Shown: positions 25,047 to 34,478 of the stretch, in pieces
Position numbering within the stretch: position 1 is the stretch's first letter
Layout of the letters: each line of letters starts with the position of its first letter
Assembly (NCBI GenBank): GCA_965116665.1
Contig: OZ220709.1
Coordinates: 2,294,001-2,358,000 of the forward strand
Reading direction: 5' to 3'
Length of the DNA stretch: 64,000 nt
Source: Aldehydirespirator sp965116665
GTDB lineage: Bacteria > Actinomycetota > Acidimicrobiia > Acidimicrobiales > Aldehydirespiratoraceae
Program-made: the position numbers and the translations under genes
Notes under the pieces: model-generated
Seen by the model: only the letters and a program-made list of their open reading frames with translations
Databases searched by the model: none
What the model was told of the DNA's origin: nothing

Positions 25047-25137
25047 GAGGCCGAGCGGGCGGGCGAGCATTTTCGGCCCATACGGGCGAGGCCGTGGCCC
25101 GAGCGGCCCGTGAGCGCAAGCGAACAAGAGCGGGAAA
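25047..25137 (+). repeat. Dispersed repeat, copy C
   Basis: About 91 bp, similar along its length to copy B except for a variable stretch after GAGGCCGAGCGG and one extra A in the core. It sits in the 234-bp gap before transketolase; nothing else was recognised there. Confidence 0.8.
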
Positions 25138-25226
25138 CACGACGCCAGATCGCAAGACGCTTTGTGCGGGTGCGGATGTTCTATGGTGAGCCGGCGGCAG
25201 GCATCCGGCGACGGGCGGGAGGGTCC

Positions 25227-27200
25227 GTGACTCCGATCGAGCGGCTCGGCATCAACGTCATCAAGGCGCTGGCCATGGACGCGCCCCACGCGGCCCGCTC
25301 GGGCCACCAGGGGACCGCCATGGCCCTGGCCCCGCTGGCCCATGTTCTGTGGACCCGGGTCATGCGCTATGACGCCCAGCGGCCGGACTGGCCCGACCGT
25401 GACCGGTTCGTGCTGAGCGCGGGCCACGCCTCGATCCTGCAGTACGCCATGCTCTACCTCACCGGCCACGGTCTGACGCTGGAAGACATCAAGGACTTCC
25501 GCCAGTGGGGATCGGCCACGCCGGGCCATCCCGAGGCCGGCTGCACCCCGGGGGTGGAGGTGACCACCGGTCCGCTCGGCCAGGGCATCGCCAACGCGGT
25601 GGGGATGGCCATCGCCGAGAGCCAGCTACGCACCCGCTTCGGCACCGAGATCTGCGACCACCGGATCTTCGTGATCGCCGGCGACGGCGACCTGTCGGAG
25701 GGTGTCAGCCACGAGGCGGCCTCCCTGGCGGGCCACCTCGGCCTGGGCCGGCTCGTGGTCGTCTACGACGACAACGAGGTCACCATCGACGGAGGCACCG
25801 ACCTGGCGCTGTCCGACGACGCCGCGGCCCGCTTCCGGTCCTACGGCTGGCACGTCATCGAACTCGGTGAGGCCGCCGAGGACCTGGACGCGCTGGAGTC
25901 GGGCCTGCGCGACGCGGCCGCCGACGAGGACCGGCCCTCGCTGGTGATCCTGCGGTCGGAGATCGCCGCACCCGCGCCCCAGGCGTCGGGCACCCCCGCG
26001 GCCCACGGCTACGCCATCTTCGACGAGGAGATCGCCGCGACCAAGAAGCTGATGGACCTGCCCGCCGACGAGTCGTTCCACGTGCCCTCGGAGGTGCTCG
26101 ACTACTACCGGGAGGCGGGCACGGCGGGCCAGGCGGAGCGCTTCGCCTGGGAGGCGAGGGCTGCCGCCTTCGACGGAGACCGCTCCGCCCTGGAGGCGTG
26201 CCTGGCCGCGACGGGCCGTCCAGGCTGGGAGGAGGCGCTCCCCGCATTCGAACCGGGCCAGTCGATGGCCACCCGCAAAGCCTCCAACGTCACGCTGCAG
26301 GCCCTCCTGAGGGAAGTCCCCGGGCTCACCGGCGGCGGGGCCGACCTCACCGGCAACACGGGCACGGTCCTGGCCGACAGCGGTGTGTTCTCTGCCGGCG
26401 GCCCGGGAGGACGCCAGATCTACTTCGGGGTGCGAGAGCACGCCATGGGGGCCGTCGCCAACGGTATGGCCCTGCACGGCGGCGCCATACCGGTGGTGGG
26501 GACCTTCCTGGTGTTCGCCGACTACATGCGGCCCGCGGTGCGGCTGGCCGCCCTGTCGGAGGCCAAGGTCGTCTTCGTCTGGAGCCATGACTCGGTCGGT
26601 GTGGGCGAGGACGGCCCCACCCACCAGCCCGTGGAGCACGTGGCCTCGCTGCGAGCCATACCGGACCTGACGGTGATCAGGCCCGCCGACGCCACCGAGA
26701 CGGTGGGGGCATGGCGGGTGGCGGTGGAGTCCGGCGGACCGACCGCGCTGATCCTCACCCGCCAGGGAGTGCCCGTGCTCGAGGGCACCCGAGCCGAGTC
26801 GGTGGCTGCGGGGGGATACACCGTCCTCGAGCCCGACGAACCCAGCATCACCCTGGTGGGCACGGGCAGCGAGGTGTCGGTCTGCTGCGACGCCGCGGAC
26901 CTGCTGGCCGCCGACGGGATCGCGGCCCGGGTGGTGTCGCTGCCGTCATGGGAGCTGTTCGCCCAGCAGCCCTACTCCGAGCAGGCCCGCGTGCTCCGGC
27001 CCGACCTGCCGTCGCTCTCGGTGGAGGCGGGCACGACGATGGGATGGAGCCGCTGGACCGACGAGGCGGTCGGCATCGATCGTTTCGGTGCTTCGGCGCC
27101 AGGCTCCGTCGTCATGGAGAAGCTCGGCATCTCCGCTCCCAATGTGGCCGCCAGGGCCCGGGCCCTGGTGGAGGGCGCATTGTCCCGTGCCGCGCTGTGA
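25227..27200 (+). CDS. tkt: Transketolase
   Basis: 657 residues, usual length. It moves two-carbon units in the pentose-phosphate pathway with thiamine diphosphate. Visible are the catalytic His in SGHQGTAMALAPL, the TPP-binding GDGDLSEGVSHEAASLAGHLGL followed by VYDDN, and the pyrimidine-domain block FGVREHAMGAVANGMALHG. The GTG at 25227-25229 is chosen because GGGAGGG lies just upstream and the protein then begins TPIERLGINVIKALAMDA as relatives do; the longer frame begins inside repeat copy C. The transaldolase gene follows after 22 bp. Confidence 0.95.
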   Translation: MTPIERLGINVIKALAMDAPHAARSGHQGTAMALAPLAHVLWTRVMRYDAQRPDWPDRDRFVLSAGHASILQYAMLYLTGHGLTLEDIKDFRQWGSATPGHPEAGCTPGVEVTTGPLGQGIANAVGMAIAESQLRTRFGTEICDHRIFVIAGDGDLSEGVSHEAASLAGHLGLGRLVVVYDDNEVTIDGGTDLALSDDAAARFRSYGWHVIELGEAAEDLDALESGLRDAAADEDRPSLVILRSEIAAPAPQASGTPAAHGYAIFDEEIAATKKLMDLPADESFHVPSEVLDYYREAGTAGQAERFAWEARAAAFDGDRSALEACLAATGRPGWEEALPAFEPGQSMATRKASNVTLQALLREVPGLTGGGADLTGNTGTVLADSGVFSAGGPGGRQIYFGVREHAMGAVANGMALHGGAIPVVGTFLVFADYMRPAVRLAALSEAKVVFVWSHDSVGVGEDGPTHQPVEHVASLRAIPDLTVIRPADATETVGAWRVAVESGGPTALILTRQGVPVLEGTRAESVAAGGYTVLEPDEPSITLVGTGSEVSVCCDAADLLAADGIAARVVSLPSWELFAQQPYSEQARVLRPDLPSLSVEAGTTMGWSRWTDEAVGIDRFGASAPGSVVMEKLGISAPNVAARARALVEGALSRAAL

Positions 27201-27222
27201 CACCGACGAGGAGGTCCCCGAA

Positions 27223-28332
27223 GTGACCGCGACCACCAGATTGCACGACCTCTACGCCCGGTGCGGGCAGAGTCCCTGGCTCGACAACATCCGTCGGGGC
27301 TGGATCACCGGAGGCGACCTCAGCGACTGGGTCCAGCAGGGCGTCCGGGGGCTCACGTCCAACCCGTCGATCTTCCAGAAGGCCATCGCGTCGGGCGCCG
27401 ACTACGACGACGAGTTCCGGTCGGCCATCGCCGACGGGCTCGATGTCGAGTCCTCCTACTGGCGTCTGGTCACCTCCGACATCGCGGCCGCGGCCGAGAT
27501 CCTGCGTCCCGTCTACGACGCGTCCGGCGGACTCGACGGATTCGTGTCGGTGGAGGTCGCCCCCGACCTGGCCCGTGACGCGGCCGCCACCGAGGCCGCG
27601 GCCCGCGACCTGCACGAGCGGCTGGCCGTGCCCAACCTCTTCGTGAAGATCCCCGGCACGGCCGAGGGCCTTGAGCCCATCTCCACGATGATCTCGGAGG
27701 GACGCAGCATAAACGTCACGCTGATCTTCAGTGTCGACCGCTACCTTGAGGTCGCCGAGGCCTACATCTCGGGCCTGGAGCGGGCCCGGGGCGACTTGTC
27801 GAGGGTGTCCAGCGTGGCCTCGTTCTTCGTGTCGAGGATCGACACCGAGGTCGACCGCCGCCTCGACGCCATCGGCACCCCCGACGCGCTGGACCTGAGG
27901 GGCCGCACCGCAATCGCCTGCGCCAAGGTGGCGTACTCGCACTTCCGGCGGCTCTACGCGGGACCTCGCTGGGAGGCTCTGGCCGACCGGGGCGCCCGGC
28001 CCCAGAGGCTGCTGTGGGCCAGCACATCGACCAAGAACCCGGCCTACCCGGACACGCTCTACGTGGACGGCCTGATCGGCCCCGACACGGTCAACACCCT
28101 CCCGGACGCCACCCTGGCGGCATTCGAGGACCACGGCTCGGTCGAGTCCACCCTCACCGCCGGGCTCGACGAGGCCATGGAGGTGCTCGAGAGGCTCGCA
28201 GCCGCTGGCGTGGATCTCGCCTCGGTGACGGCCCAGCTCGAGGACGAGGGTGTGGCCGCGTTCACCAAGAGCTTCGACGAGCTGCTGGGCGTGCTCAGTG
28301 ACAAGGCCACCGAGCTCCGAGCCGCGCCTTAG
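27223..28332 (+). CDS. tal: Transaldolase
   Basis: 369 residues, the long actinobacterial/cyanobacterial type. TSNPSIFQKAI near residue 45 and the Schiff-base Lys142 in LFVKIPGTAEGL are present, with STSTKNPAYPD and GPDTVNTLP in the C-terminal half. It transfers dihydroxyacetone units between sugar phosphates, partnering the upstream transketolase. The GTG at 27223-27225 has AGGAGG about eight bases upstream; the longer frame lies within tkt. Confidence 0.95.
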   Translation: MTATTRLHDLYARCGQSPWLDNIRRGWITGGDLSDWVQQGVRGLTSNPSIFQKAIASGADYDDEFRSAIADGLDVESSYWRLVTSDIAAAAEILRPVYDASGGLDGFVSVEVAPDLARDAAATEAAARDLHERLAVPNLFVKIPGTAEGLEPISTMISEGRSINVTLIFSVDRYLEVAEAYISGLERARGDLSRVSSVASFFVSRIDTEVDRRLDAIGTPDALDLRGRTAIACAKVAYSHFRRLYAGPRWEALADRGARPQRLLWASTSTKNPAYPDTLYVDGLIGPDTVNTLPDATLAAFEDHGSVESTLTAGLDEAMEVLERLAAAGVDLASVTAQLEDEGVAAFTKSFDELLGVLSDKATELRAAP

Positions 28333-28333
28333 T

Positions 28334-28339
28334 TAACCT
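28334..28339 (+). promoter_or_regulatory. -10 box of a probable leaderless cysD promoter
   Basis: TAACCT, seven bases before the GTG at 28347, in the 14-bp gap after tal. It would separate sulfate-activation genes from the pentose-phosphate pair and supports GTG rather than the next-codon ATG as start. Confidence 0.45.
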
Positions 28340-28346
28340 GCCCGCG

Positions 28347-29249
28347 GTGATGGAGCGGGACCGTCTGCAGCGGCTCGAGGACGAGAGCGTCCACATCATC
28401 CGGGAGGTCGCCGCGCAGTTCCGCAAGCCGGTGATGCTGTACTCCATAGGCAAGGACAGCTCGGTGATGCTGCATCTGGCCCGCAAGGCGTTCCATCCCG
28501 GACCGGTCCCCTTCCCGCTGCTGCACGTGGACACCACCTGGAAGTTCTCGGAGATGATCGCTTTCCGGGACCGCATGGCCGGCGAGGTCGGTTTCGAGCT
28601 GATCGTGCACACCAACCGCGACGGGCTGGCCGCCGGAATCAACCCGTTCGACCACGGATCGGCCCACTACACCGACGTCATGAAGACCCAGGCCCTCAAG
28701 CAGGCCCTCGACGCGGGGGGCTTCGACGCCGCCTTCGGCGGGGCCCGGCGCGATGAGGAGCGATCACGAGCCAAGGAGCGGGTGTTCAGCTTCCGGGACG
28801 GCCGGCACCGCTGGGACCCCAAGAACCAGCGGCCCGAGCTGTGGACCCACTACAACGGCCGGGTCCGCAGCGGTGAGAGCATCCGCGTGTTCCCTCTGAG
28901 CAACTGGACCGAACTCGACGTGTGGCACTACATCGGGACCAACGGGATCGAGATAGTGCCTCTGTACCTCGCCGCGCCCCGTCCGGTGGTGGAACGCGAC
29001 GGCACCCTGCTGATGGTGGACGACGAGCGCTTCCGGTTCGAGGCGGGCGAGCGGCCCGAGACGCGATCGGTGCGCTTCCGCACGCTCGGCTGCTACCCCC
29101 TGACCGGGGCAGTCGAATCGACCGCCGCCACCGTGGCCGAGGTGGTGGCCGAGATGGCTGCAGCCACCCGGTCCGAGCGGGAGGGCCGCATCATCGACCA
29201 CGACCAGTCGGGATCCATGGAGCACAAGAAGCGCGAGGGCTACTTCTGA
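28347..29249 (+). CDS. cysD: Sulfate adenylyltransferase subunit 2
   Basis: 300 residues. CysD is the ATP-pyrophosphatase subunit that adenylates sulfate; its PP-loop SIGKDS is at 33-38, followed by HVDTTWKFSEMI, the C-terminal RTLGCYPLTGAVES and the GYF end typical of the family. The GTG at 28347 is followed directly by ATG; no Shine-Dalgarno is seen, and a TAACCT box seven bases upstream favours a leaderless GTG start. Its TGA overlaps the cysNC ATG by one base, consistent with a stable CysD-CysN complex. Confidence 0.95.
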   Translation: MMERDRLQRLEDESVHIIREVAAQFRKPVMLYSIGKDSSVMLHLARKAFHPGPVPFPLLHVDTTWKFSEMIAFRDRMAGEVGFELIVHTNRDGLAAGINPFDHGSAHYTDVMKTQALKQALDAGGFDAAFGGARRDEERSRAKERVFSFRDGRHRWDPKNQRPELWTHYNGRVRSGESIRVFPLSNWTELDVWHYIGTNGIEIVPLYLAAPRPVVERDGTLLMVDDERFRFEAGERPETRSVRFRTLGCYPLTGAVESTAATVAEVVAEMAAATRSEREGRIIDHDQSGSMEHKKREGYF

Positions 29250-31186
29250 TGGGCGATGAGCGGCTGGCACCGTGGCCCTCCGGCGACCTGCTGCGGGTGC
29301 TGACATGCGGCTCGGTGGACGACGGCAAGTCGACGCTCATCGGCCGGCTTCTGCACGACTCAGGCCTGCTCTACGAAGACCACCTGGCCGCGGTGCGCAA
29401 GGACTCGGCCACAGCCGGCCACGCCGGAGGACAGGTCGACCTGGCCCTGCTCGCCGACGGCCTGGTGGCCGAGCGGGAGCAGGGGATCACCATAGACGTG
29501 GCCCACCTCTACTTCTCGACGCCGCGCCGGAACTTCATCATCGCCGACACGCCCGGACACGAGCAGTACACCCGCAACATGGTGACCGGAGCGTCCACCT
29601 CCGACTTGGCCGTCATCCTCGTGGACGCGGCTCGCGGCATCACCACCCAGACCCGTCGCCACAGCCTGATCGTCAACCTCCTCGGCATCTCGTCGGTGGT
29701 GGTGGCGGTCAACAAGATGGACCTCGTCGACTACGACCAGGACCGGTTCGAGTCGATCGCGTCGGCGGTCCGCGAACTGGCCGCCGCGCTGGGCCTGCCC
29801 GATCCGGTGTGCATACCCGTCTCGGCCCTTCACGGCGACAGCGTGGTCGAGCCCGGCGCGAACATGGGTTGGTACGACGGCCCGTGCCTCATGGACCACC
29901 TCGACCAGGTGGACGCGGTCGGCCATCGGGCCGGGACGTCCGGAATCGTCGGGGGGCGGCTGCGGTTGCCGGTGCAGCTGGTCATCCGGCCCGACCACCG
30001 GTTCCGCGGCTTCGCGGGGACGGTCTGCGAGGGCACGCTGCGGGCCGGAGACAGGGTCCGGGTCGAGCCCTCCGGCCGCACGACCGCCATCGCGCGGATC
30101 GTGACCTTCGACGGCGACCTCGAGGAGGCTGCGACGGGCCGGTCCGTGGTGGTGACTACCAACGACGAGATCGACATCGGCCGGGGCGACGTGATTGTCG
30201 ATCCGACCCACCCGCCCCAGCGGGCCCGCCTGGTGACGGCCACCATCGTGTGGATGGCGGAGGCCGACCTGGTGGTGGGGAGGGAATACCTGCTGGCGCA
30301 GGGAGGTCAGACGATGAGCTGCCGGGTGTCGGAGGTGATGGGCCGGCTGGACGTGGACGCGCTCGAATCGGTGCCGGCCGCCGCCGTGGGGCTCAACGAC
30401 ATAGCCACGGTGACGGTCCGCACCGATGCCGAGCTGATCTTCGACCCCTACACCCAGAACCGGACCACGGGCTCGTTCATCCTGATCGAGCGGTCCAACA
30501 ACGCCACCGTGGCCGCGGGGATGATCGAGGCCGCGGCACCTAGCGCGGCTTGGGAGGCCGTGCCGGGGCCGACCCTCGAGCGCCAGCGCAGCTCCATCAG
30601 CGGCGCGGAGCGGGCCGAGCGCCTCGGGCAGCGGCCGGCCACGGTGCTGCTGACCGGTCTGACCGGCGCGGGCAAGTCGACGATCGCCTCAGCCCTGGAG
30701 CGGGAGCTCTTCGAACGGGGCCGTACCACGGTGCGCCTCGACGGGGAGAACATGCGCCTGGGCGTCAGCCGGGACCTGGGATTCTCCAGCCGGGACCGCT
30801 CAGAGAACGTGCGCCGCACGGCTGAGCTGGCCCGCCTGGTCAACGACCAGGGTCTCATCGCCATCGCTGCGCTGGTTGCGCCCAGCGCCGCGGTCAGAGA
30901 GCGCGCCCGCGAGCTCATCGGCACCGATCGGTTCGTGGAGGTGTTCCTCGACCCTCCGCTGGAGGTGTGCCGGGCCCGGGATCACGCCGGGTTGTACGAG
31001 GCGGCCGACCGGGGCGAGATCAGGCAGTTCCCACCGGTGTCCGCCCCCTACGACAAGCCCGCCGACGCCGACCTGGTGCTGGACACGTCCCGCCTCGATG
31101 TCGACGCCTGCGTGCGGGCCATCACCGCGTGGCTCGAGGCCGGACGGTTCATCGGTGCCGAAGACACACCCGGGGAGCATGCGTGA
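29249..31186 (+). CDS. cysNC: Sulfate adenylyltransferase subunit 1 fused to an APS-kinase-like domain
   Basis: 645 residues. The GTPase CysN part (1 to about 430) has GSVDDGKST (21-29), the DTPGHEQYTRNM switch and the NKMDLVD motif; it drives sulfate adenylation with CysD. The C-terminal kinase-like domain (from about 450) has the P-loop GLTGAGKST, but expected APS-binding blocks are altered: DGEN replaces DGDN, VAPSAAVRERAR replaces SPYR-type residues, and DHAGLYEAAD replaces DPKGLYxKA. It may be weak, inactive or changed in substrate; a canonical cysC follows immediately. The longer upstream frame is inside cysD. Confidence 0.93.
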   Translation: MGDERLAPWPSGDLLRVLTCGSVDDGKSTLIGRLLHDSGLLYEDHLAAVRKDSATAGHAGGQVDLALLADGLVAEREQGITIDVAHLYFSTPRRNFIIADTPGHEQYTRNMVTGASTSDLAVILVDAARGITTQTRRHSLIVNLLGISSVVVAVNKMDLVDYDQDRFESIASAVRELAAALGLPDPVCIPVSALHGDSVVEPGANMGWYDGPCLMDHLDQVDAVGHRAGTSGIVGGRLRLPVQLVIRPDHRFRGFAGTVCEGTLRAGDRVRVEPSGRTTAIARIVTFDGDLEEAATGRSVVVTTNDEIDIGRGDVIVDPTHPPQRARLVTATIVWMAEADLVVGREYLLAQGGQTMSCRVSEVMGRLDVDALESVPAAAVGLNDIATVTVRTDAELIFDPYTQNRTTGSFILIERSNNATVAAGMIEAAAPSAAWEAVPGPTLERQRSSISGAERAERLGQRPATVLLTGLTGAGKSTIASALERELFERGRTTVRLDGENMRLGVSRDLGFSSRDRSENVRRTAELARLVNDQGLIAIAALVAPSAAVRERARELIGTDRFVEVFLDPPLEVCRARDHAGLYEAADRGEIRQFPPVSAPYDKPADADLVLDTSRLDVDACVRAITAWLEAGRFIGAEDTPGEHA

Positions 31187-31830
31187 GCGATGAGCCCTCC
31201 CCGGCCACCGAGGCCGCCGTGGTGTGGAGCACACCTACGGTGACGGCCGGCGACCGGGCCGGCCTGCTCGGCCACGGCGCGGTCACGGTCTGGCTCACCG
31301 GCCTGCCCGGTTCGGGAAAGTCGACGCTGGCCCACGCCGCCGCGGCGATGCTCGCAGCGGAGGGCGTGCTGGCGTACGTGCTCGACGGCGACAACCTGCG
31401 CTTCGGCCTCAACTCGGATCTGGGCTTCTCGCCCGACGACCGGGCCGAGAACATCCGCCGGGCCGGCGAGGTGGCCGCATTGCTGCGCGACGCCGGGGTC
31501 GTGGTGCTGGCCGCGTTCATCTCGCCCTACCGCCGGGACCGGGACCGGGCCCGCAGCCTGCACCCCGACGGCGCTTTCGTGGAGGCCTTCGTGGACACGC
31601 CGCTGGAGGTGTGCGAGCGCAGGGATCCCAAGGGTCTGTACGCCAAGGCCCGGTCGGGGGCCATTGCCGGGATGACCGGGCTCTCAGCCCCCTACGAGGA
31701 ACCCGATGACCCGGAACTGCGCATCGACACATCAGCCGTCGATGTGCAGACCGCGGCGGCTGCGATCGTGACCGAGGTGCGATCACGGGTTCGCCGATCC
31801 AGTGACGGAGCAGGTGGCGACGTCGGTTAG
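31183..31830 (+). CDS. cysC: Adenylylsulfate (APS) kinase, stand-alone
   Basis: 215 residues. It phosphorylates APS to PAPS. The Walker A GLPGSGKST, the DGDNLRFGL motif, FISPYRRDRDRAR and DPKGLYAKARSG are all canonical, unlike in the upstream fused domain. The GTG at 31183-31185 overlaps the cysNC stop (GTGA). Residues before about 40 are a variable leader. Likely the main PAPS-forming enzyme of the operon; PAPS could serve assimilation or sulfation. No sulfotransferase or PAPS reductase lies within the window. Confidence 0.94.
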   Translation: MSDEPSPATEAAVVWSTPTVTAGDRAGLLGHGAVTVWLTGLPGSGKSTLAHAAAAMLAAEGVLAYVLDGDNLRFGLNSDLGFSPDDRAENIRRAGEVAALLRDAGVVVLAAFISPYRRDRDRARSLHPDGAFVEAFVDTPLEVCERRDPKGLYAKARSGAIAGMTGLSAPYEEPDDPELRIDTSAVDVQTAAAAIVTEVRSRVRRSSDGAGGDVG

Positions 31831-31833
31831 CGT
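31828..31833 (+). promoter_or_regulatory. -10-like box before fbiC
   Basis: TAGCGT overlapping the cysC stop codon, nine bases before the fbiC ATG. It could give fbiC a near-leaderless transcript, though spacing is at the long edge of the pattern. Confidence 0.3.
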
Positions 31834-31842
31834 GGGGCGATC

Positions 31843-34239
31843 ATGAGAGTGGACCGCTTCAACGACCGGGGCGAGCTGGCCGCGCAGGCCCGCTCCATAC
31901 GCGATCTCGCCCACGGCTCCAGGGTGACCTACTCGCCCAAGGTCTTCATACCGCTCACCAAGCTGTGCCGCGACCGCTGCGGGTACTGCACCTTCGCCCA
32001 GCCGCCGGCCCGGCTCGAATCCCCGTACCTGACCGAGCAACAGGTCCTGGAGATCGCCCGGGCCGGAGCCCGGCGGGGGTGCCACGAGGCGCTGTTCACG
32101 CTGGGAGAGAGGCCGGAACTGCGCTACCCGGTGGCCCGCGACTGGCTCGACCGCCACGGCTACGCCAGCACCGTGGACTATGTGGCCGCCATGGCCCGTA
32201 GCGTGCTGGACGCCACCGGCCTGCTCCCCCACGCCAACACTGGGGCCATGAACGCCGGGGAGTTGGCGACGCTGCGCGAGGTGGCACCGAGCCAGGGCAT
32301 GATGATCGAGACGCTCAACGCCGACCTCGACGCCCACAGGGGAGCCCCCGACAAGGCTCCCGAGCGCCGTCTGGCCACCCTGGAGGCGGCCGGCGAGCTC
32401 CGGATTCCCTACACCACCGGAATCCTGGTGGGAATCGGCGAGAGCCGGGCCGACCGTGTCGAGGCGCTGGAGGCCATCGCCGAGTCGCACCGGCGCTGGG
32501 GCCATGTCCAGGAAGTGATCGTCCAGAACTTCCTTCCCAAGCCGGGCACCGCCATGCAGCACTGGGCGCCGTGCCCGCGCGCCGACCACCTCGACGCCAT
32601 CTCTCTGGCCCGGGTGATCCTGCCGCCGGAGGTGCACGTTCAGGCGCCGCCGAACCTGTCCGAGGACTTCGGCGAGCTGCTGGCCGCGGGCATCGACGAC
32701 TGGGGCGGGGTGTCGCCCGTCACCGCCGATCATGTGAACCCGGAGCGGCCCTGGCCCGACCTGGACCGGCTCAGGGAGGTGACCGAGGCGGCCGGGCACG
32801 TGCTGGCCCCCCGCCTGACCGTTCACCCGTCATACGTGCGTGACGCCGAGCGCTGGATCGACGAGGGGCTGCACTTCGCGGTCATCGACCGCAGCGACAC
32901 CGAGGGCTTCGGGCGCGACGACCCGGGCTCCCAGTTCCCCGAGCGGACCATGGAGCGGGCTAAGGCCGGCGACGGCGCCGATGTGGAGCTGGTGGGAGAG
33001 CGCTCCACCCAGTGGTACTCGGGGGCCGGCACCGATCCGACCGTCCTCGTCCCCGGCAGGGCCGCCGCCCGTGGAGCGGTCGGCGAGGTGCTGCAGGGCG
33101 TCACCGGGGGCTCCGAGGTCGGTCTCGATGAGATCGTCACCCTGTTCGGCGCCCGGGGCCCGGAGGTGGCCGCGGTGGCCGAGGTCGCCGACGACCTGCG
33201 GCGCTCCATCGTCGGCGACGACGTGACCTGGGTGGCGAACCGCAACATCAACTACACCAACGTCTGCACGTTCAAATGCCGCTTCTGCGGCTTCTCCAAG
33301 GGGCCGCTGTCCCTCAACCTGCGGGGCACGCCCTACCTGCTCGAGATCTCCGAGATCGTGCGGCGGTCGCACGAGGCCTGGGAGCTCGGGGCGACCGAGG
33401 TGTGCCTGCAGGGCGGGATCCATCCCACCTTCGACGGGAACTACTACATCGACGTCGCTCGGGCCGTCCATGCCGAGGTTCCCGGCATCCACATCCACGG
33501 GTTCACCGCCCTGGAGGTGACCGAGGGCGCCTGGCGCAACCGGGAGCCGCTGGACGACTACCTGCGCCGCCTGATGGCCGCCGGGCAGCAGTCATTGCCC
33601 GGAACCGCGGCGGAGATCCTCGACGACGAGGTCCGCGAGACCCTCTGCCCCGACAAGATCACCACCGACGAATGGCTGGAGTGCCACCGCATCGCCCATG
33701 GCATCGGCCTGCGCTCCAACGTGACCATCATGTTCGGGTCGATCGAGCGACCCGAGCACTGGGCCCGCCACCTGTTGAGGACCCGGGAACTGCAGGCGGA
33801 GACCGGCGGCTTCACCGAGTTCGTCGGCCTGCCCTTCGTCCACATGGCCTCGCCGATCTACCTCCAGCGCCGGGCCCGGCGGGGACCGACGTTCCGCGAG
33901 GTGCTGCTGATGCACGCCGTCGCCCGCATCGCGTACCGGGGCTACATCGACAACATCCAGGGGTCGTGGGTAAAGCTCGGCTTCAGGTCGATGGAGCAGC
34001 TGTTGCAGGCCGGCGCCAACGACCTGGGCGGCACTCTCATGGACGAGAACATCTCGAGGGCTGCGGGAGCCGAGCACGGGCAGGGCGCCAGCGCCGATGA
34101 GTTCGAACGCCTCGTCGAGCCGCTCGGGCGCCGCCTGGTGCAGCGGACCACGCTCTACGGCCGGGTCGATCCCGGCCGCGCCTCCCCGGCCAACGGCAAC
34201 GGTGCGCGGAGGGTTCGCGTCGCGGTCAGGGCAAGCTAG
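31843..34239 (+). CDS. fbiC: FO synthase, fused CofG-CofH (FbiC)
   Basis: 798 residues, two radical-SAM halves in the actinobacterial order. The CofG half has Cys42, Cys46, Cys49 (LCRDRCGYC) and the CofH half Cys475, Cys479, Cys482 (CTFKCRFC), each binding a [4Fe-4S] cluster. Together they build the 7,8-didemethyl-8-hydroxy-5-deazariboflavin ring of coenzyme F420 from tyrosine and a ribitylaminouracil. The organism should therefore make F420; the other F420 genes (fbiA, fbiB, fbiD) are not in this window. It follows cysC by 12 nt and converges on a small gene 7 nt after its stop. Confidence 0.96.
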   Translation: MRVDRFNDRGELAAQARSIRDLAHGSRVTYSPKVFIPLTKLCRDRCGYCTFAQPPARLESPYLTEQQVLEIARAGARRGCHEALFTLGERPELRYPVARDWLDRHGYASTVDYVAAMARSVLDATGLLPHANTGAMNAGELATLREVAPSQGMMIETLNADLDAHRGAPDKAPERRLATLEAAGELRIPYTTGILVGIGESRADRVEALEAIAESHRRWGHVQEVIVQNFLPKPGTAMQHWAPCPRADHLDAISLARVILPPEVHVQAPPNLSEDFGELLAAGIDDWGGVSPVTADHVNPERPWPDLDRLREVTEAAGHVLAPRLTVHPSYVRDAERWIDEGLHFAVIDRSDTEGFGRDDPGSQFPERTMERAKAGDGADVELVGERSTQWYSGAGTDPTVLVPGRAAARGAVGEVLQGVTGGSEVGLDEIVTLFGARGPEVAAVAEVADDLRRSIVGDDVTWVANRNINYTNVCTFKCRFCGFSKGPLSLNLRGTPYLLEISEIVRRSHEAWELGATEVCLQGGIHPTFDGNYYIDVARAVHAEVPGIHIHGFTALEVTEGAWRNREPLDDYLRRLMAAGQQSLPGTAAEILDDEVRETLCPDKITTDEWLECHRIAHGIGLRSNVTIMFGSIERPEHWARHLLRTRELQAETGGFTEFVGLPFVHMASPIYLQRRARRGPTFREVLLMHAVARIAYRGYIDNIQGSWVKLGFRSMEQLLQAGANDLGGTLMDENISRAAGAEHGQGASADEFERLVEPLGRRLVQRTTLYGRVDPGRASPANGNGARRVRVAVRAS

Positions 34240-34246
34240 CCGGGAC

Positions 34247-34450
34247 TCACTCGGGAGACGGCGGATCGGCACGCAGAAGGTAGGAAGCCTTCTCGACGGA
34301 GCGCCGGGCCCTGGTGAGCCGCTTCTCCTCGTCCGACAGCCTGGTCTCCCCCGCCTCGATGGAATCCCGCAGACTCTCCAGCGCCAGATCCGCGATCTCT
34401 TCGGCGATCGCCGCCAAGCGGTCCGAAATATCATGACGCTTATCAACCAT
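34247..34450 (-). CDS. Small alpha-helical hypothetical protein
   Basis: 67 residues, highly charged, probably a helical hairpin: ISDRLAAIAEEIADLALESLRDSIEAGE then LSDEEKRLTRARRSVEKASYLL. No family recognised. The ATG at 34448-34450 has TAGGGT seven bases upstream, so it is probably leaderless. It lies between convergent fbiC and divergent clc. Confidence 0.68.
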   Translation of the reverse strand: MVDKRHDISDRLAAIAEEIADLALESLRDSIEAGETRLSDEEKRLTRARRSVEKASYLLRADPPSPE

Positions 34451-34457
34451 GCCTGAC

Positions 34458-34463
34458 ACCCTA
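34458..34463 (-). promoter_or_regulatory. -10 box of a probable leaderless promoter for the 34,450 gene
   Basis: TAGGGT on the minus strand, seven bases before the ATG at 34450. It lies in the 28-bp divergent gap with the clc gene. Confidence 0.45.
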
Positions 34464-34478
34464 ACGCACACCTAGCGG

